From NCBI GenBank assembly GCA_042091695.1, contig JBELHA010000073.1, forward strand, positions 1-7,591: a stretch of DNA of 7,591 bases, in the 5' to 3' direction. The notes beneath the pieces are model-generated. The model was not told the DNA's origin. It ran no database searches and was given only the letters and a program-made list of their open reading frames with translations. This DNA is from Flavicella sp042091695 (GTDB lineage: Bacteria; Bacteroidota; Bacteroidia; Flavobacteriales; Flavobacteriaceae). A program made the position numbers and the translations under genes. Shown one piece after another: positions 1-5,953 of this stretch. Each line of letters opens with the position of its first letter. Position 1 is the stretch's first letter.

Positions 1-27
1 AGGTTATAAAAAGAAAAACACAAATTT

Positions 28-302
28 AGCGTACAATAATAGATTCCTAAAACAGTACAGGTAAAAGTACGTATTTTTAAAAATCAGGTATATATACGCG
101 TATTAGGACTTTGCCAAACAGCTATCTTTGATTACGTCAAACCAAGTACGACTGATTCTACCCCTTTTAGTCACATTCGAAAGTCTCCTCTTATGAAAAA
201 GAGGGGGCTTTTACTTTTTTACAGCAACACTTTAGCATACAAATGCGGTTTAACATAGTATAGATCGTGATGCAATCCTGTACTAGAGGAGAAAAGAGGG
301 AA
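28..302. repeat. Tandem intergenic element, copy 1
   Basis: First of two direct copies of an unrecognised intergenic element. It has three parts. Box A (45-100) matches 352-407 at a constant offset of 307 and includes a conserved AAAAATCAGGTA core and TATACGCG. A diverged middle keeps only an inverted repeat, TTTGA-N5-TCAAA at 127-141. Block B (173-302) matches 486-616 with about 7 substitutions and one indel over about 127 bases, including 42 identical bases at its right end. Within block B an 8-base inverted repeat, TCTCCTCT at 184-191 and AGAGGAGA at 285-292, brackets the segment. A 21-codon ORF at 193-258 exists, but its frame is broken by the 1-base indel in copy 2, so I do not think it is coding. 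Nothing here resembles a transposase. The left boundary is approximate. Confidence 0.85.
185..220 (+). terminator. Terminator-like hairpin in element copy 1
   Basis: CTCCTCTT (185-192) can pair with AAGAGGGG (199-206), with one G-T wobble and a 6-base loop, followed by CTTTTACTTTTTT. This is the form of a rightward rho-independent terminator. No rightward gene lies between the window start and this site, so it either serves a gene beyond the left edge or belongs to the repeated element itself. Confidence 0.55.
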
Positions 303-306
303 CTAG

Positions 307-616
307 TAGTGTACAAAAGAAGGTAAATAGCTACTGGACTGCAAAATAGCTCCCTAAAACAGCATAGGTATAAGTACGTGTTTTTAAAAATCAGGTATTT
401 ATACGCGTGGCTACAACAATAAATAGCTCGATATTTGATATATCAAACAAAGCAATTACAGTTCACAGTTATAAATTAGTTAGTAACATTAGAAAGTCTC
501 CTCTTATGAAAAAGAGGGGGCTTTTACTTTTTTTACAGCAACACTCTAGCATACAAATGTGGCCTAACACAATATAGATCGTGATGCAATCCTGTACTAG
601 AGGAGAAAAGAGGGGA
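307..616. repeat. Tandem intergenic element, copy 2
   Basis: Second direct copy of the element. Box A lies at 352-407 and block B at 486-616. The middle has diverged strongly from copy 1, yet at the same distance from box A it carries the perfect 14-base palindrome TTTGATATATCAAA (434-447), matching the TTTGA/TCAAA arms of copy 1. Relative to copy 1 it has about 27 extra bases before box A (roughly 325-351) and one extra T in the T-tract of block B. The 8-base bracket repeats lie at 497-504 and 599-606. The right end of this copy merges into the terminator of the leftward response-regulator operon. Confidence 0.85.
498..534 (+). terminator. Terminator-like hairpin in element copy 2
   Basis: Same hairpin as in copy 1: CTCCTCTT (498-505) pairs with AAGAGGGG (512-519), then CTTTTACTTTTTTT. 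The hairpin and the surrounding 30 or so bases are unchanged between copies while other parts of the element have diverged. No rightward gene ends here within the window. Confidence 0.5.
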
Positions 617-636
617 CTTTTAGTTTTATAGCCCCC
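602..636 (-). terminator. Terminator of the signalling operon
   Basis: Read leftward, GGGGGCT (636-630) pairs with AGTCCCC (618-612), one G-T wobble, with an 11-base loop and a downstream TCTTTTCT run. It lies about 40 bases past the response-regulator stop codon, the expected place for the operon end. It overlaps the right end of element copy 2, and its left arm is a variant of the AAAGAGGGG-CTTTTA motif inside block B. Confidence 0.5.
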
Positions 637-677
637 TTATTGATTAAAAATTAAAATAATAACTTGCTTGTGAGTGG

Positions 678-1355
678 TCAAACAAATAACTGGATGTCTT
701 CCACTTTTACATAGTTGTTTTGAATGGCATAGATGACTAGTCCCGCTATGTTTTTAGTTTCTGTTTTTAGAAATAGGTTTTTTTTATGACCTTCCACTGT
801 ACGCTTGTTGATAAACAGAATATCACCTATTTCTTGAGCTGTTTTTTGATGGCAAATGAGTTTTAGCACCTCCACTTCTCTTTCAGACAGTATATCATCT
901 GTGGTAAGCGATGGCTGTGGTACTCGGGAAGAAACCTGTTCGCGGATCACGTTCATTTGCTCCTTGTCAAAGTAAAACCCTTTGTGAAAGAGTTCGTGGA
1001 CAATTTCGAGTAAATTTTGAGGAGATACTCCTTTTGGAATAAAAGCAGCGGCGCCTGTTTTGAGTACAAAACCAATAAAAGAACTGCGGTAATGGGAAGA
1101 CATGACGATGGTTTTGATGTCAGGATACTTTTCTTTGAGGAACTGCAGTACATCTACCCCTGTCATTTCTTTCATTTTCAGATCTAAAATCAGTACGTCG
1201 GGTTGTTGTTTTGAATTTTCTAACTGTACTACACAGTCCTCACCACTGTCGGCTGTAAAACATACTTCTATGTCTTCTTGAGCAGCAAAAAAGGTACTTA
1301 GTAGGGATACGATGAGTGTTTCGTCATCTACGATTGCAATTTTTATCTTTTTCAT
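678..1355 (-). CDS. NarL/FixJ-type response regulator (receiver + LuxR HTH)
   Basis: A 225-residue two-component response regulator. Its N-terminal receiver domain (about 4-125) shows the acidic pair D10-D11, phosphoacceptor D58 (in LILDLKM), the Ser/Thr switch position S86 and conserved K108. The C-terminal LuxR-type helix-turn-helix (about 156-214) begins LSEREVEVLKLI and contains the recognition-helix pattern INKRTVEGHKKN. All key residues are present, so it should accept phosphate from the kinase encoded 15 bases upstream and act as a DNA-binding transcription factor. It is the last gene of the leftward four-gene operon and is followed by a terminator. Its targets cannot be read from the sequence; the repeated boxes just downstream are a possible but unproven binding region. 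The family call is firm; the pathway is unknown. Confidence 0.95.
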   Translation of the reverse strand: MKKIKIAIVDDETLIVSLLSTFFAAQEDIEVCFTADSGEDCVVQLENSKQQPDVLILDLKMKEMTGVDVLQFLKEKYPDIKTIVMSSHYRSSFIGFVLKTGAAAFIPKGVSPQNLLEIVHELFHKGFYFDKEQMNVIREQVSSRVPQPSLTTDDILSEREVEVLKLICHQKTAQEIGDILFINKRTVEGHKKNLFLKTETKNIAGLVIYAIQNNYVKVEDIQLFV

Positions 1356-1370
1356 GTATCAAAAATAGAC

Positions 1371-2129
1371 TTAAATAGCAGGAAAAACAAACAATGCAGA
1401 AGTTCCTTTCCTCTGTACGGACTTAAATTTAAAATGTCCTTTGAGATAGTCTACTCGTGTTTCAATATTGGACATCCCCAAACCTCCTTTGCTTTGATCC
1501 ACATCAAATCCAACACCGTTGTCACTCAATTTTAACAACGTGTAAGCATTGGTTTGTCTAAGGTGCAGGTGTAGCTCCGTGGCCGCCGCATATTTGTCAG
1601 CATTGGTCAACAGTTCCTGTACGATTCGTAGGCATTGAATTTTAAATTCACTGCTATGGAATTTGGAACTGCGAATGTCGCAATGGCAGTGAATATCATA
1701 CTTGTCTATACGTTTTTCCATGGTCTCCTTAAGAAGCTCCGACAAGCTAGAAAACTCCAATAAGGGTGGCGATAGATCGTGAGAGATACGACGTGCAGTT
1801 TGTATGCTGTCTTGGATCATCTCCAACGTATTGGTATCTGTAGGGTGGTATACTTCTTGTTGCAATTTGACGACAGAGAGTTTGCCAATCAAATCATCGT
1901 GCAAGTCGGCAGCAAAGCGTTTGCGCTCTTTTTCTTGGGTGGCAACCGAGTTTGCCAATAGGTTTTGCTGGTATTCTACTTTTAATTGGGCTTCCGCAAC
2001 CTTGGATGCTACTATTTTTTTGATGTACATACTGACCAACAAAAATAGGAAAGCAACAAACAAACCAAAAAAGACAAGCGCTATCAACGTCCATCGAAAG
2101 ATGGTTTCAGGATTTTTCCAGACTTCCAT
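1371..2129 (-). CDS. HisKA_3-type sensor histidine kinase with minimal input region
   Basis: A 252-residue membrane histidine kinase. I start it at the ATG at 2129, where MEVWKNPE leads into one membrane helix (about 12-35). An in-frame extension to 2222 would add 31 residues lying entirely inside the upstream gene, and is less likely. A coiled-coil linker (about 37-70) leads to the HisKA_3 dimerisation domain, with phosphoacceptor H77 in ADLHDDLIG. The ATPase domain has the N box ELLTNADKYA (N176), the G1 box SDNGVGF (D203) and the G2 box GGLGM (215-219). Only about 11 residues precede the helix, so there is no periplasmic sensor domain. The gene overlaps the seven-helix protein gene by 46 bases, suggesting translational coupling and a shared complex, and precedes its cognate regulator by 15 bases. 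Confidence 0.93.
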   Translation of the reverse strand: MEVWKNPETIFRWTLIALVFFGLFVAFLFLLVSMYIKKIVASKVAEAQLKVEYQQNLLANSVATQEKERKRFAADLHDDLIGKLSVVKLQQEVYHPTDTNTLEMIQDSIQTARRISHDLSPPLLEFSSLSELLKETMEKRIDKYDIHCHCDIRSSKFHSSEFKIQCLRIVQELLTNADKYAAATELHLHLRQTNAYTLLKLSDNGVGFDVDQSKGGLGMSNIETRVDYLKGHFKFKSVQRKGTSALFVFPAI

Positions 2130-2731
2130 ATGTATCGAATTAAATAACCGTAAAAAAAAAGTGCTACAAAAAGACGTATCGTGAAATATAACAATCTTTT
2201 TTGAGTAGTCTGTTGTATCCAAAAATTTATTGGCAAAAGGAAAACAAACTCAATAATAAAATAAAAAAGTAATACAAAATTTAGATTTAGGTCTTCTATT
2301 TTTTTATCCCGGAGTAATTGTTGGAGTAAGTATACCAAAACAAAAATAATAACGAGAAAAGAAGAAACGACTTTGGCATAGGGTTGAAAACTGATTAATT
2401 GAAATGGTTTCACATAAAAAAGTTCAAGAAATGAATATAGAGTTCCTAAAGTAGCTAATGTTAAAACAAATTTTTTAAATTTTATTTTCCTGAAGTACAC
2501 AGCAGAAAAAAATATGATTTCAACCATACTTAAAATATTAATTAAAATAAGGTTGTTTTTATAAACTAACTTCATTATTCGCGCCGTAAAATCAATACCC
2601 AAACTTAGAACTAAAAAATACAGTATAAACTTGGGAATAGGATCCAATCTTTTATATACTGAAAACCCCATTACAATTCCTATTAGGAGTTGAAATGGGG
2701 TAATGAATGTCAAATAATTCAAAACAGTCAT
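2084..2731 (-). CDS. Seven-helix integral membrane protein, putative partner of the kinase
   Basis: A 215-residue, strongly hydrophobic protein with seven likely membrane helices at about 8-26, 33-52, 61-80, 86-106, 119-140, 150-168 and 180-202, and basic connecting loops (KFKK at 84-87, the LLRDKK stretch at 139-144). There is no signal peptide and no catalytic motif I recognise. I chose the ATG at 2731, 10 bases after the upstream stop; a TTG two codons earlier (2737) is the alternative. The 3' end overlaps the kinase gene by 46 bases. Small multi-helix membrane proteins of unknown function beside HisKA_3 kinases are, as I recall, common in Flavobacteriia. Since the kinase lacks a sensor domain, this protein may supply or relay the signal (inference). 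A transport role cannot be excluded. Confidence 0.85.
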   Translation of the reverse strand: MTVLNYLTFITPFQLLIGIVMGFSVYKRLDPIPKFILYFLVLSLGIDFTARIMKLVYKNNLILINILSMVEIIFFSAVYFRKIKFKKFVLTLATLGTLYSFLELFYVKPFQLISFQPYAKVVSSFLVIIFVLVYLLQQLLRDKKIEDLNLNFVLLFYFIIEFVFLLPINFWIQQTTQKRLLYFTIRLFVALFFYGYLIRYIWKSGKILKPSFDGR

Positions 2732-2741
2732 AAACAAAGCA

Positions 2742-3539
2742 TTATAACTGTGCCATATCTTTTGATGACATATTCAAATAGGCTGGGTATGGAGGTACTG
2801 GTTGCGTCAAGTCTTCCAAATTCCCTTTTGCTTTGAGCGTCAACAGTTCTGAAGTTTCAGTGTTCAAGATAATCAGGTCTGGTTTGTAGGCAACTGTTAT
2901 TCCATTTTCTTTAACATCCCTAAGCGCAAGATAGCATCTGTGGCGATCTCCATATTTAAAATCCAATTTACTGATGTAGAATGCAGTAAAAACTTCGTTT
3001 TGTACATCTTTATTGAAGTTGCTATCGATCCACTGGTTTCTTTTAGCATCATCTCTCCAATTGTTGATACGTATGTTGGCTTCATTCCAACCAATAGCAT
3101 CCTTGTTATTTTCAGCAATCGTGTCCATTTTTGGCAATTTGATTTTTTGAGACTGTAGCTTGGCCAGAGCAATACATGTCGTATTCTCAGGAGTGTCGCT
3201 ATTGGCTTTGATCATCGTAAAGCTCAATGAATTCGTAGTCACATCATAACCAATGTGCGCATGAGTTGCAACATTGAGAGAGTCTACTTCAAATTCAAAA
3301 TAGTTTCCAGCAGCTGCAAATTTTTGTTTTACAGAATCTGCATTGGAGCGAATGACCTTCCAATTTTCAAAAAGACTTTTGTCTACTGTATGAATTTCTT
3401 CTGCTACCTCAGCAACTACATCTTGAGTGTTACTTATAGCCTTCTTTTTCTGTTTACAAGCCACAAAAGTAGTTGCTACTAAGATTCCGGTTGCAAAAAG
3501 AAGACTCCCCCTTCTTTTTACAGTTGTAAAATTTTTCAT
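2742..3539 (-). CDS. Putative lipoprotein of unknown function, first gene of the signalling operon
   Basis: A 265-residue exported protein that I do not recognise by family. The N-terminus has basic residues (K2, K8-R10), a hydrophobic stretch (about 11-26) and FVAC at 25-28, an imperfect lipobox with Cys28 as probable lipidation site. KQKKK follows the Cys rather than the acidic residues described for surface-exposed Bacteroidota lipoproteins, so I infer the periplasmic face. The mature part (about 50-265) looks globular and mixed alpha/beta, has a short Cys-containing stretch around HRCYLALRD, and no membrane segment. The gene opens the operon 10 bases before the seven-helix protein, so it may be an external sensing or accessory subunit (inference). 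A TAGCTTTG -7 box lies 25 bases upstream of the start. Confidence 0.82.
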   Translation of the reverse strand: MKNFTTVKRRGSLLFATGILVATTFVACKQKKKAISNTQDVVAEVAEEIHTVDKSLFENWKVIRSNADSVKQKFAAAGNYFEFEVDSLNVATHAHIGYDVTTNSLSFTMIKANSDTPENTTCIALAKLQSQKIKLPKMDTIAENNKDAIGWNEANIRINNWRDDAKRNQWIDSNFNKDVQNEVFTAFYISKLDFKYGDRHRCYLALRDVKENGITVAYKPDLIILNTETSELLTLKAKGNLEDLTQPVPPYPAYLNMSSKDMAQL

Positions 3540-3563
3540 AATTGTTGTTTTTGGTTAGTGCTT

Positions 3564-3571
3564 CAAAGCTA
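3564..3571 (-). promoter_or_regulatory. -7 box for the signalling operon
   Basis: Read leftward this is TAGCTTTG, a full match to the Bacteroidota -7 consensus TAnnTTTG, 25 bases before the lipoprotein start codon. That would give a leader of under 20 bases. A clear TTG at the -33 position is lacking; only a T-rich stretch occupies it. Confidence 0.5.
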
Positions 3572-3837
3572 CACAAGGATTTGTAAAATAGAAAATATAT
3601 TTGATGCAATTTCTGATAAAAAATTATAGGTAACAACTAAAAAAACAAGCTCAATCACACCTCGTAATTCGCATTAAAAAACCCAAAAACCTAAAAATAT
3701 GGCAACAAAAACATGAATTTAAATATAATAACACTCATTATACTGATTTTGATAGAAATATGTTAACGTTTTGAATAAGTGCCTTCTATATTTGTTTTTA
3801 TATTTTCTATTCGAATGTATAATATTTTAATTGGTTT

Positions 3838-3874
3838 AAAAAGCCCCTCCATTAAGCTTGGAGGGGCTTTTTTT
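3838..3874 (+). terminator. Strong bidirectional terminator between divergent genes
   Basis: AAAAAGCCCCTCC (3838-3850) is perfectly complementary to GGAGGGGCTTTTT (3860-3872), a 13 bp stem with a 9-base loop, and T continues to 3874. The left arm starts with five A, so it can also act leftward. It does not follow any annotated gene: both neighbours point away from it. Confidence 0.85.
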
Positions 3875-3949
3875 ACTGTTATTTCGTTCGCATTTATAAA
3901 ACCGAACTAAAGTGCTTGTTAATTGTTTAAAAAAGAGAAAAAGTGTATT

Positions 3950-3957
3950 TATTTTTG
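3950..3957 (+). promoter_or_regulatory. -7 box for the BspA-like gene
   Basis: TATTTTTG matches TAnnTTTG and lies 25 bases before the start codon of the BspA-like gene, almost the same geometry as the leftward operon promoter. A TTG at 3923-3925 is 24 bases upstream of it, slightly longer than the usual 17-23 base spacer. Confidence 0.42.
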
Positions 3958-3982
3958 TAAAAAAAATTGAAAACTACACTGT

Positions 3983-5011
3983 ATGAAACTGTTACTTAGA
4001 TTTCTACTCCTCTTTACTTTATTTTTGACACATAGTTATTTTGTATGCCTGCAAAGCTCAGAAAGCCTCAACGACGAAAATATTCATGAGGCTGTTGATT
4101 TGTGGATCTCGAACCCTGAAAAAGCTGAGGATACCTACGGTCATATTTCAAACTGGGATGTCAGTGCTGTGACAGATATGAGTTCCTTGTTTTATTATGC
4201 AATTTATTTCAACGATGACATAAGTAATTGGGATGTTTCGAATGTGACATCCATGTACAAAATGTTTGCGCATGCGCACAAATTCAATCAAGATATTAGT
4301 GAGTGGGATGTAAGTAAGGTAAGCAATATGGAGAAACTCTTTCGCAACAACTTGAACTTCGATCAAGACCTCAGCAGTTGGGACGTATCGAATGTAAGCA
4401 ATATGACCGGCCTCTTTTTAGGGGCTGCTGTTTTTAACCAAAATATTGGAAACTGGAATGTTTCGAACGTAACAAATATGAACAGTTTGTTTGCTAGAGC
4501 TTTAAAATTCAACCAAGACATCAGTGGTTGGGATGTCAGTAATGTCAAAGTTATGGTGACTTTATTTCAAGATGCCGATGCCTTTAGCAACGAAAACTAT
4601 GACCGGTTTTTAAAAGCAATCAGTTCTTTGAGTTTACAGAAAGGTGTTTTCTTAAGTGGCGGTCCTGCATACTGTGAACCTCAGTACAGACAGCAACTTA
4701 TCGATCAATTCAATTGGGAAATATCTGACCAAGGTAAATCAGAGGATTGTGATTTGTCTTTGGAAGTTCCAAGCCTTACTGAAATAAAATTAGAAGTTGC
4801 ACCAAATCCTACACGAGATTACCTAAACATCACCGTAGATTCGTATGTACATTATACTTGGTTTGACACCCGTGGTAAAAAACTACAACGTGGTTATTTA
4901 GAGAAAGGAAAGCACTTCCTCGATATTTCGGATTTTCCACAGGGCACTTATATGCTGCAACTTGTGTTTGACTCAAAAATTGTGACTAAAAAGATTATAA
5001 AAAACACTTAA
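3983..5011 (+). CDS. T9SS-secreted BspA-like (DUF285) repeat protein
   Basis: A 342-residue exported protein. Residues 1 to about 24 form a signal peptide (KLLLRF then a Leu/Phe-rich core). After a cap containing AVDLW come six tandem 25-residue repeats (55-204, DNA 4145-4594) of the BspA-like DUF285 type, with the core WDVSNVTNM..LF....FNQD. A two-Cys segment (about 228-255, YCEPQYR...W.ISD...C) follows and is common after such repeats in Flavobacteriia. The C-terminal 70-75 residues are a T9SS type A sorting domain: APNPTRDYLNI at 273-283, then GTYMLQL and a basic tail. It is therefore likely carried through the outer membrane to the surface or medium. BspA-like repeats are generally linked to surface binding, but no ligand can be named here. 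It is not a lipoprotein: the only early Cys (22) lacks a lipobox. Confidence 0.92.
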   Translation: MKLLLRFLLLFTLFLTHSYFVCLQSSESLNDENIHEAVDLWISNPEKAEDTYGHISNWDVSAVTDMSSLFYYAIYFNDDISNWDVSNVTSMYKMFAHAHKFNQDISEWDVSKVSNMEKLFRNNLNFDQDLSSWDVSNVSNMTGLFLGAAVFNQNIGNWNVSNVTNMNSLFARALKFNQDISGWDVSNVKVMVTLFQDADAFSNENYDRFLKAISSLSLQKGVFLSGGPAYCEPQYRQQLIDQFNWEISDQGKSEDCDLSLEVPSLTEIKLEVAPNPTRDYLNITVDSYVHYTWFDTRGKKLQRGYLEKGKHFLDISDFPQGTYMLQLVFDSKIVTKKIIKNT

Positions 5012-5029
5012 ATTGCTTCCAAAAAATTC

Positions 5030-5455
5030 ATGTCCAAAATCGAGATCATATCCATTGCTGCTAAGGACACACTCAGCATCAGACAGCAAGTAATGTGGCC
5101 CGATAAAGACATCTCCTATGTCCAACTTCCTGAAGATGCTGAAGGGCTGCATTTTGGATTGTTTGCAGACGCCACTATGATTTCTGTAGTATCGCTTTTT
5201 GAAAATAAAGACGGTTGGCAATTCCGAAAATTTGCTACCCTCCAAAAAGAGCAAGGAAAAGGCTATGGAAGTAAGCTACTTAGCTATATACTCACTGTTG
5301 CAGAAAGAGAAAAAGCCAATAAAATTTATTGCAACGCTCGAGTAGAAAAAATCGATTTTTACAGAAGTTTTGGATTAACCCCAACCGACAAAACATTTGT
5401 AAAAGGAGGTATTTCTTATGTGGTGATGGAGAAAAAAGCAACCCGCATCAGTTAA
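5030..5455 (+). CDS. GNAT-family N-acetyltransferase
   Basis: A 141-residue, single-domain GNAT acetyltransferase, usual length for the fold. The acetyl-CoA binding motif A is RKFATLQKEQGKGYGSKLL, with the Q-x-x-G-x-G pyrophosphate loop at Q75-G80. The C-terminal FYRSFGL (motif B region) and a closing beta-strand complete the domain. The N-terminal part has an IRQQVMWPDK element resembling small acetyltransferases of Bacteroidota. The acceptor substrate is not predictable from sequence. It starts 18 bases after the BspA-like gene, with no visible terminator between, so read-through is plausible though the functions appear unrelated. Its TAA directly abuts the stop codon of the opposite-strand OsmC gene. 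Confidence 0.92.
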   Translation: MSKIEIISIAAKDTLSIRQQVMWPDKDISYVQLPEDAEGLHFGLFADATMISVVSLFENKDGWQFRKFATLQKEQGKGYGSKLLSYILTVAEREKANKIYCNARVEKIDFYRSFGLTPTDKTFVKGGISYVVMEKKATRIS

Positions 5456-5878
5456 CTAAATCTCAACAGTCGCTTTTGTAGGCAACACTTTACTGACAAT
5501 TTTGGTTTGATTGGCGACCATTTGTGCTACAGGACAAGCTTTGGCTTGTTTGTAAAGTGCTTGCATTTGAATTTCTGAAATGTCCTTTTCTACCGAAATT
5601 TCTTCGTGTATGGTTTTTTCTATACCCGAAGTTGTAAACCTTGTTTTTTCGGTGACAGTCACATTGATTTCCCCCAAGTCCCATTCTTTTTTTTTCGCAA
5701 AAACACGTAAGGTAATCGCTACACAGGTTCCGATTGCTGTCAAAAAATACTCCACAGGAGTCGGCCCTTGGTCCTTTCCTCCTTTTGCTATAGGTGTATC
5801 CACAAGGTATTTGTGTTCTCTACTTTTGGCTTCAGCTGTATAATTATCCGTAGAAAGGGTAATGGACGATATGGGCAT
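5456..5878 (-). CDS. OsmC/Ohr-family protein, probable peroxide-reducing enzyme
   Basis: A 140-residue OsmC-family protein. The two cysteines that define the family are present: C52 in the TAIGTCVAITL helix and C115 in ACPVAQMV. E43 in the GPTPVEYFL segment is also conserved. In characterised OsmC and Ohr members this Cys pair reduces organic hydroperoxides using dithiol reductants; I infer the same thiol chemistry but cannot tell the preferred substrate. Overall it looks closer to the YhfA-like OsmC branch than to Ohr. Full length, cytosolic, no signal peptide. It lies 75 bases downstream of glsA on the same strand, with its own possible promoter, and ends flush against the convergent GNAT gene. 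Confidence 0.93.
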   Translation of the reverse strand: MPISSITLSTDNYTAEAKSREHKYLVDTPIAKGGKDQGPTPVEYFLTAIGTCVAITLRVFAKKKEWDLGEINVTVTEKTRFTTSGIEKTIHEEISVEKDISEIQMQALYKQAKACPVAQMVANQTKIVSKVLPTKATVEI

Positions 5879-5906
5879 GCCTCTTATTTTTTAAAATTGG
5901 GTGCTG

Positions 5907-5914
5907 CAAAAATA
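5907..5914 (-). promoter_or_regulatory. -7 box for the OsmC gene
   Basis: Read leftward this is TATTTTTG, matching TAnnTTTG, 28 bases before the OsmC start. A TTG (5932-5930) sits 15 bases upstream of it, a little short of the usual spacer. It suggests the OsmC gene can be transcribed independently of glsA. Confidence 0.42.
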
Positions 5915-5953
5915 CACAATAAAATCACACAACTCATCTAAGGATCAGCAACT

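Larger units (their letters stand above)
3572..3982. other. Divergent intergenic region with no gene
   Basis: About 440 bases separate the divergent starts at 3539 and 3983. I see no convincing gene. The longest suggestive reading on the + strand is a 17-codon hydrophobic ORF at 3713-3766, which is not supported. The region holds TAnnTTTG matches on the + strand at 3596-3603 and 3787-3794 (both TATATTTG) and 3950-3957, and the strong hairpin at 3838-3874. It is very AT-rich apart from that hairpin. Confidence 0.7.

Noticed and set aside
123..130. TATCTTTG in repeat copy 1 as a rightward promoter
   Set aside because: It lacks a -33 element at a suitable distance and is not preserved in copy 2.
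193..258. 21-codon ORF in repeat copy 1 (MKKRGLLLFYSN...)
   Set aside because: The equivalent stretch in copy 2 has one extra T that changes the frame, so the peptide is not conserved despite about 94% DNA identity.
28..616. CRISPR array or integron attachment-site array
   Set aside because: There are only two long units of about 0.3 kb with non-uniform spacing, and no cas or integrase gene in the window.
1804..2184. 126-codon ORF on the + strand across the kinase gene
   Set aside because: It lies antisense to the clear HisKA_3 kinase and shows no domain; it is a shadow reading.
2130..2222. 31-residue N-terminal extension of the kinase
   Set aside because: It would lie wholly inside the seven-helix protein gene. 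The internal ATG at 2129 directly precedes the membrane helix and is the natural start.
3713..3766. 17-codon hydrophobic ORF in the divergent intergenic region
   Set aside because: It is very short, AT-rich by composition and has no supporting promoter; it is probably chance.
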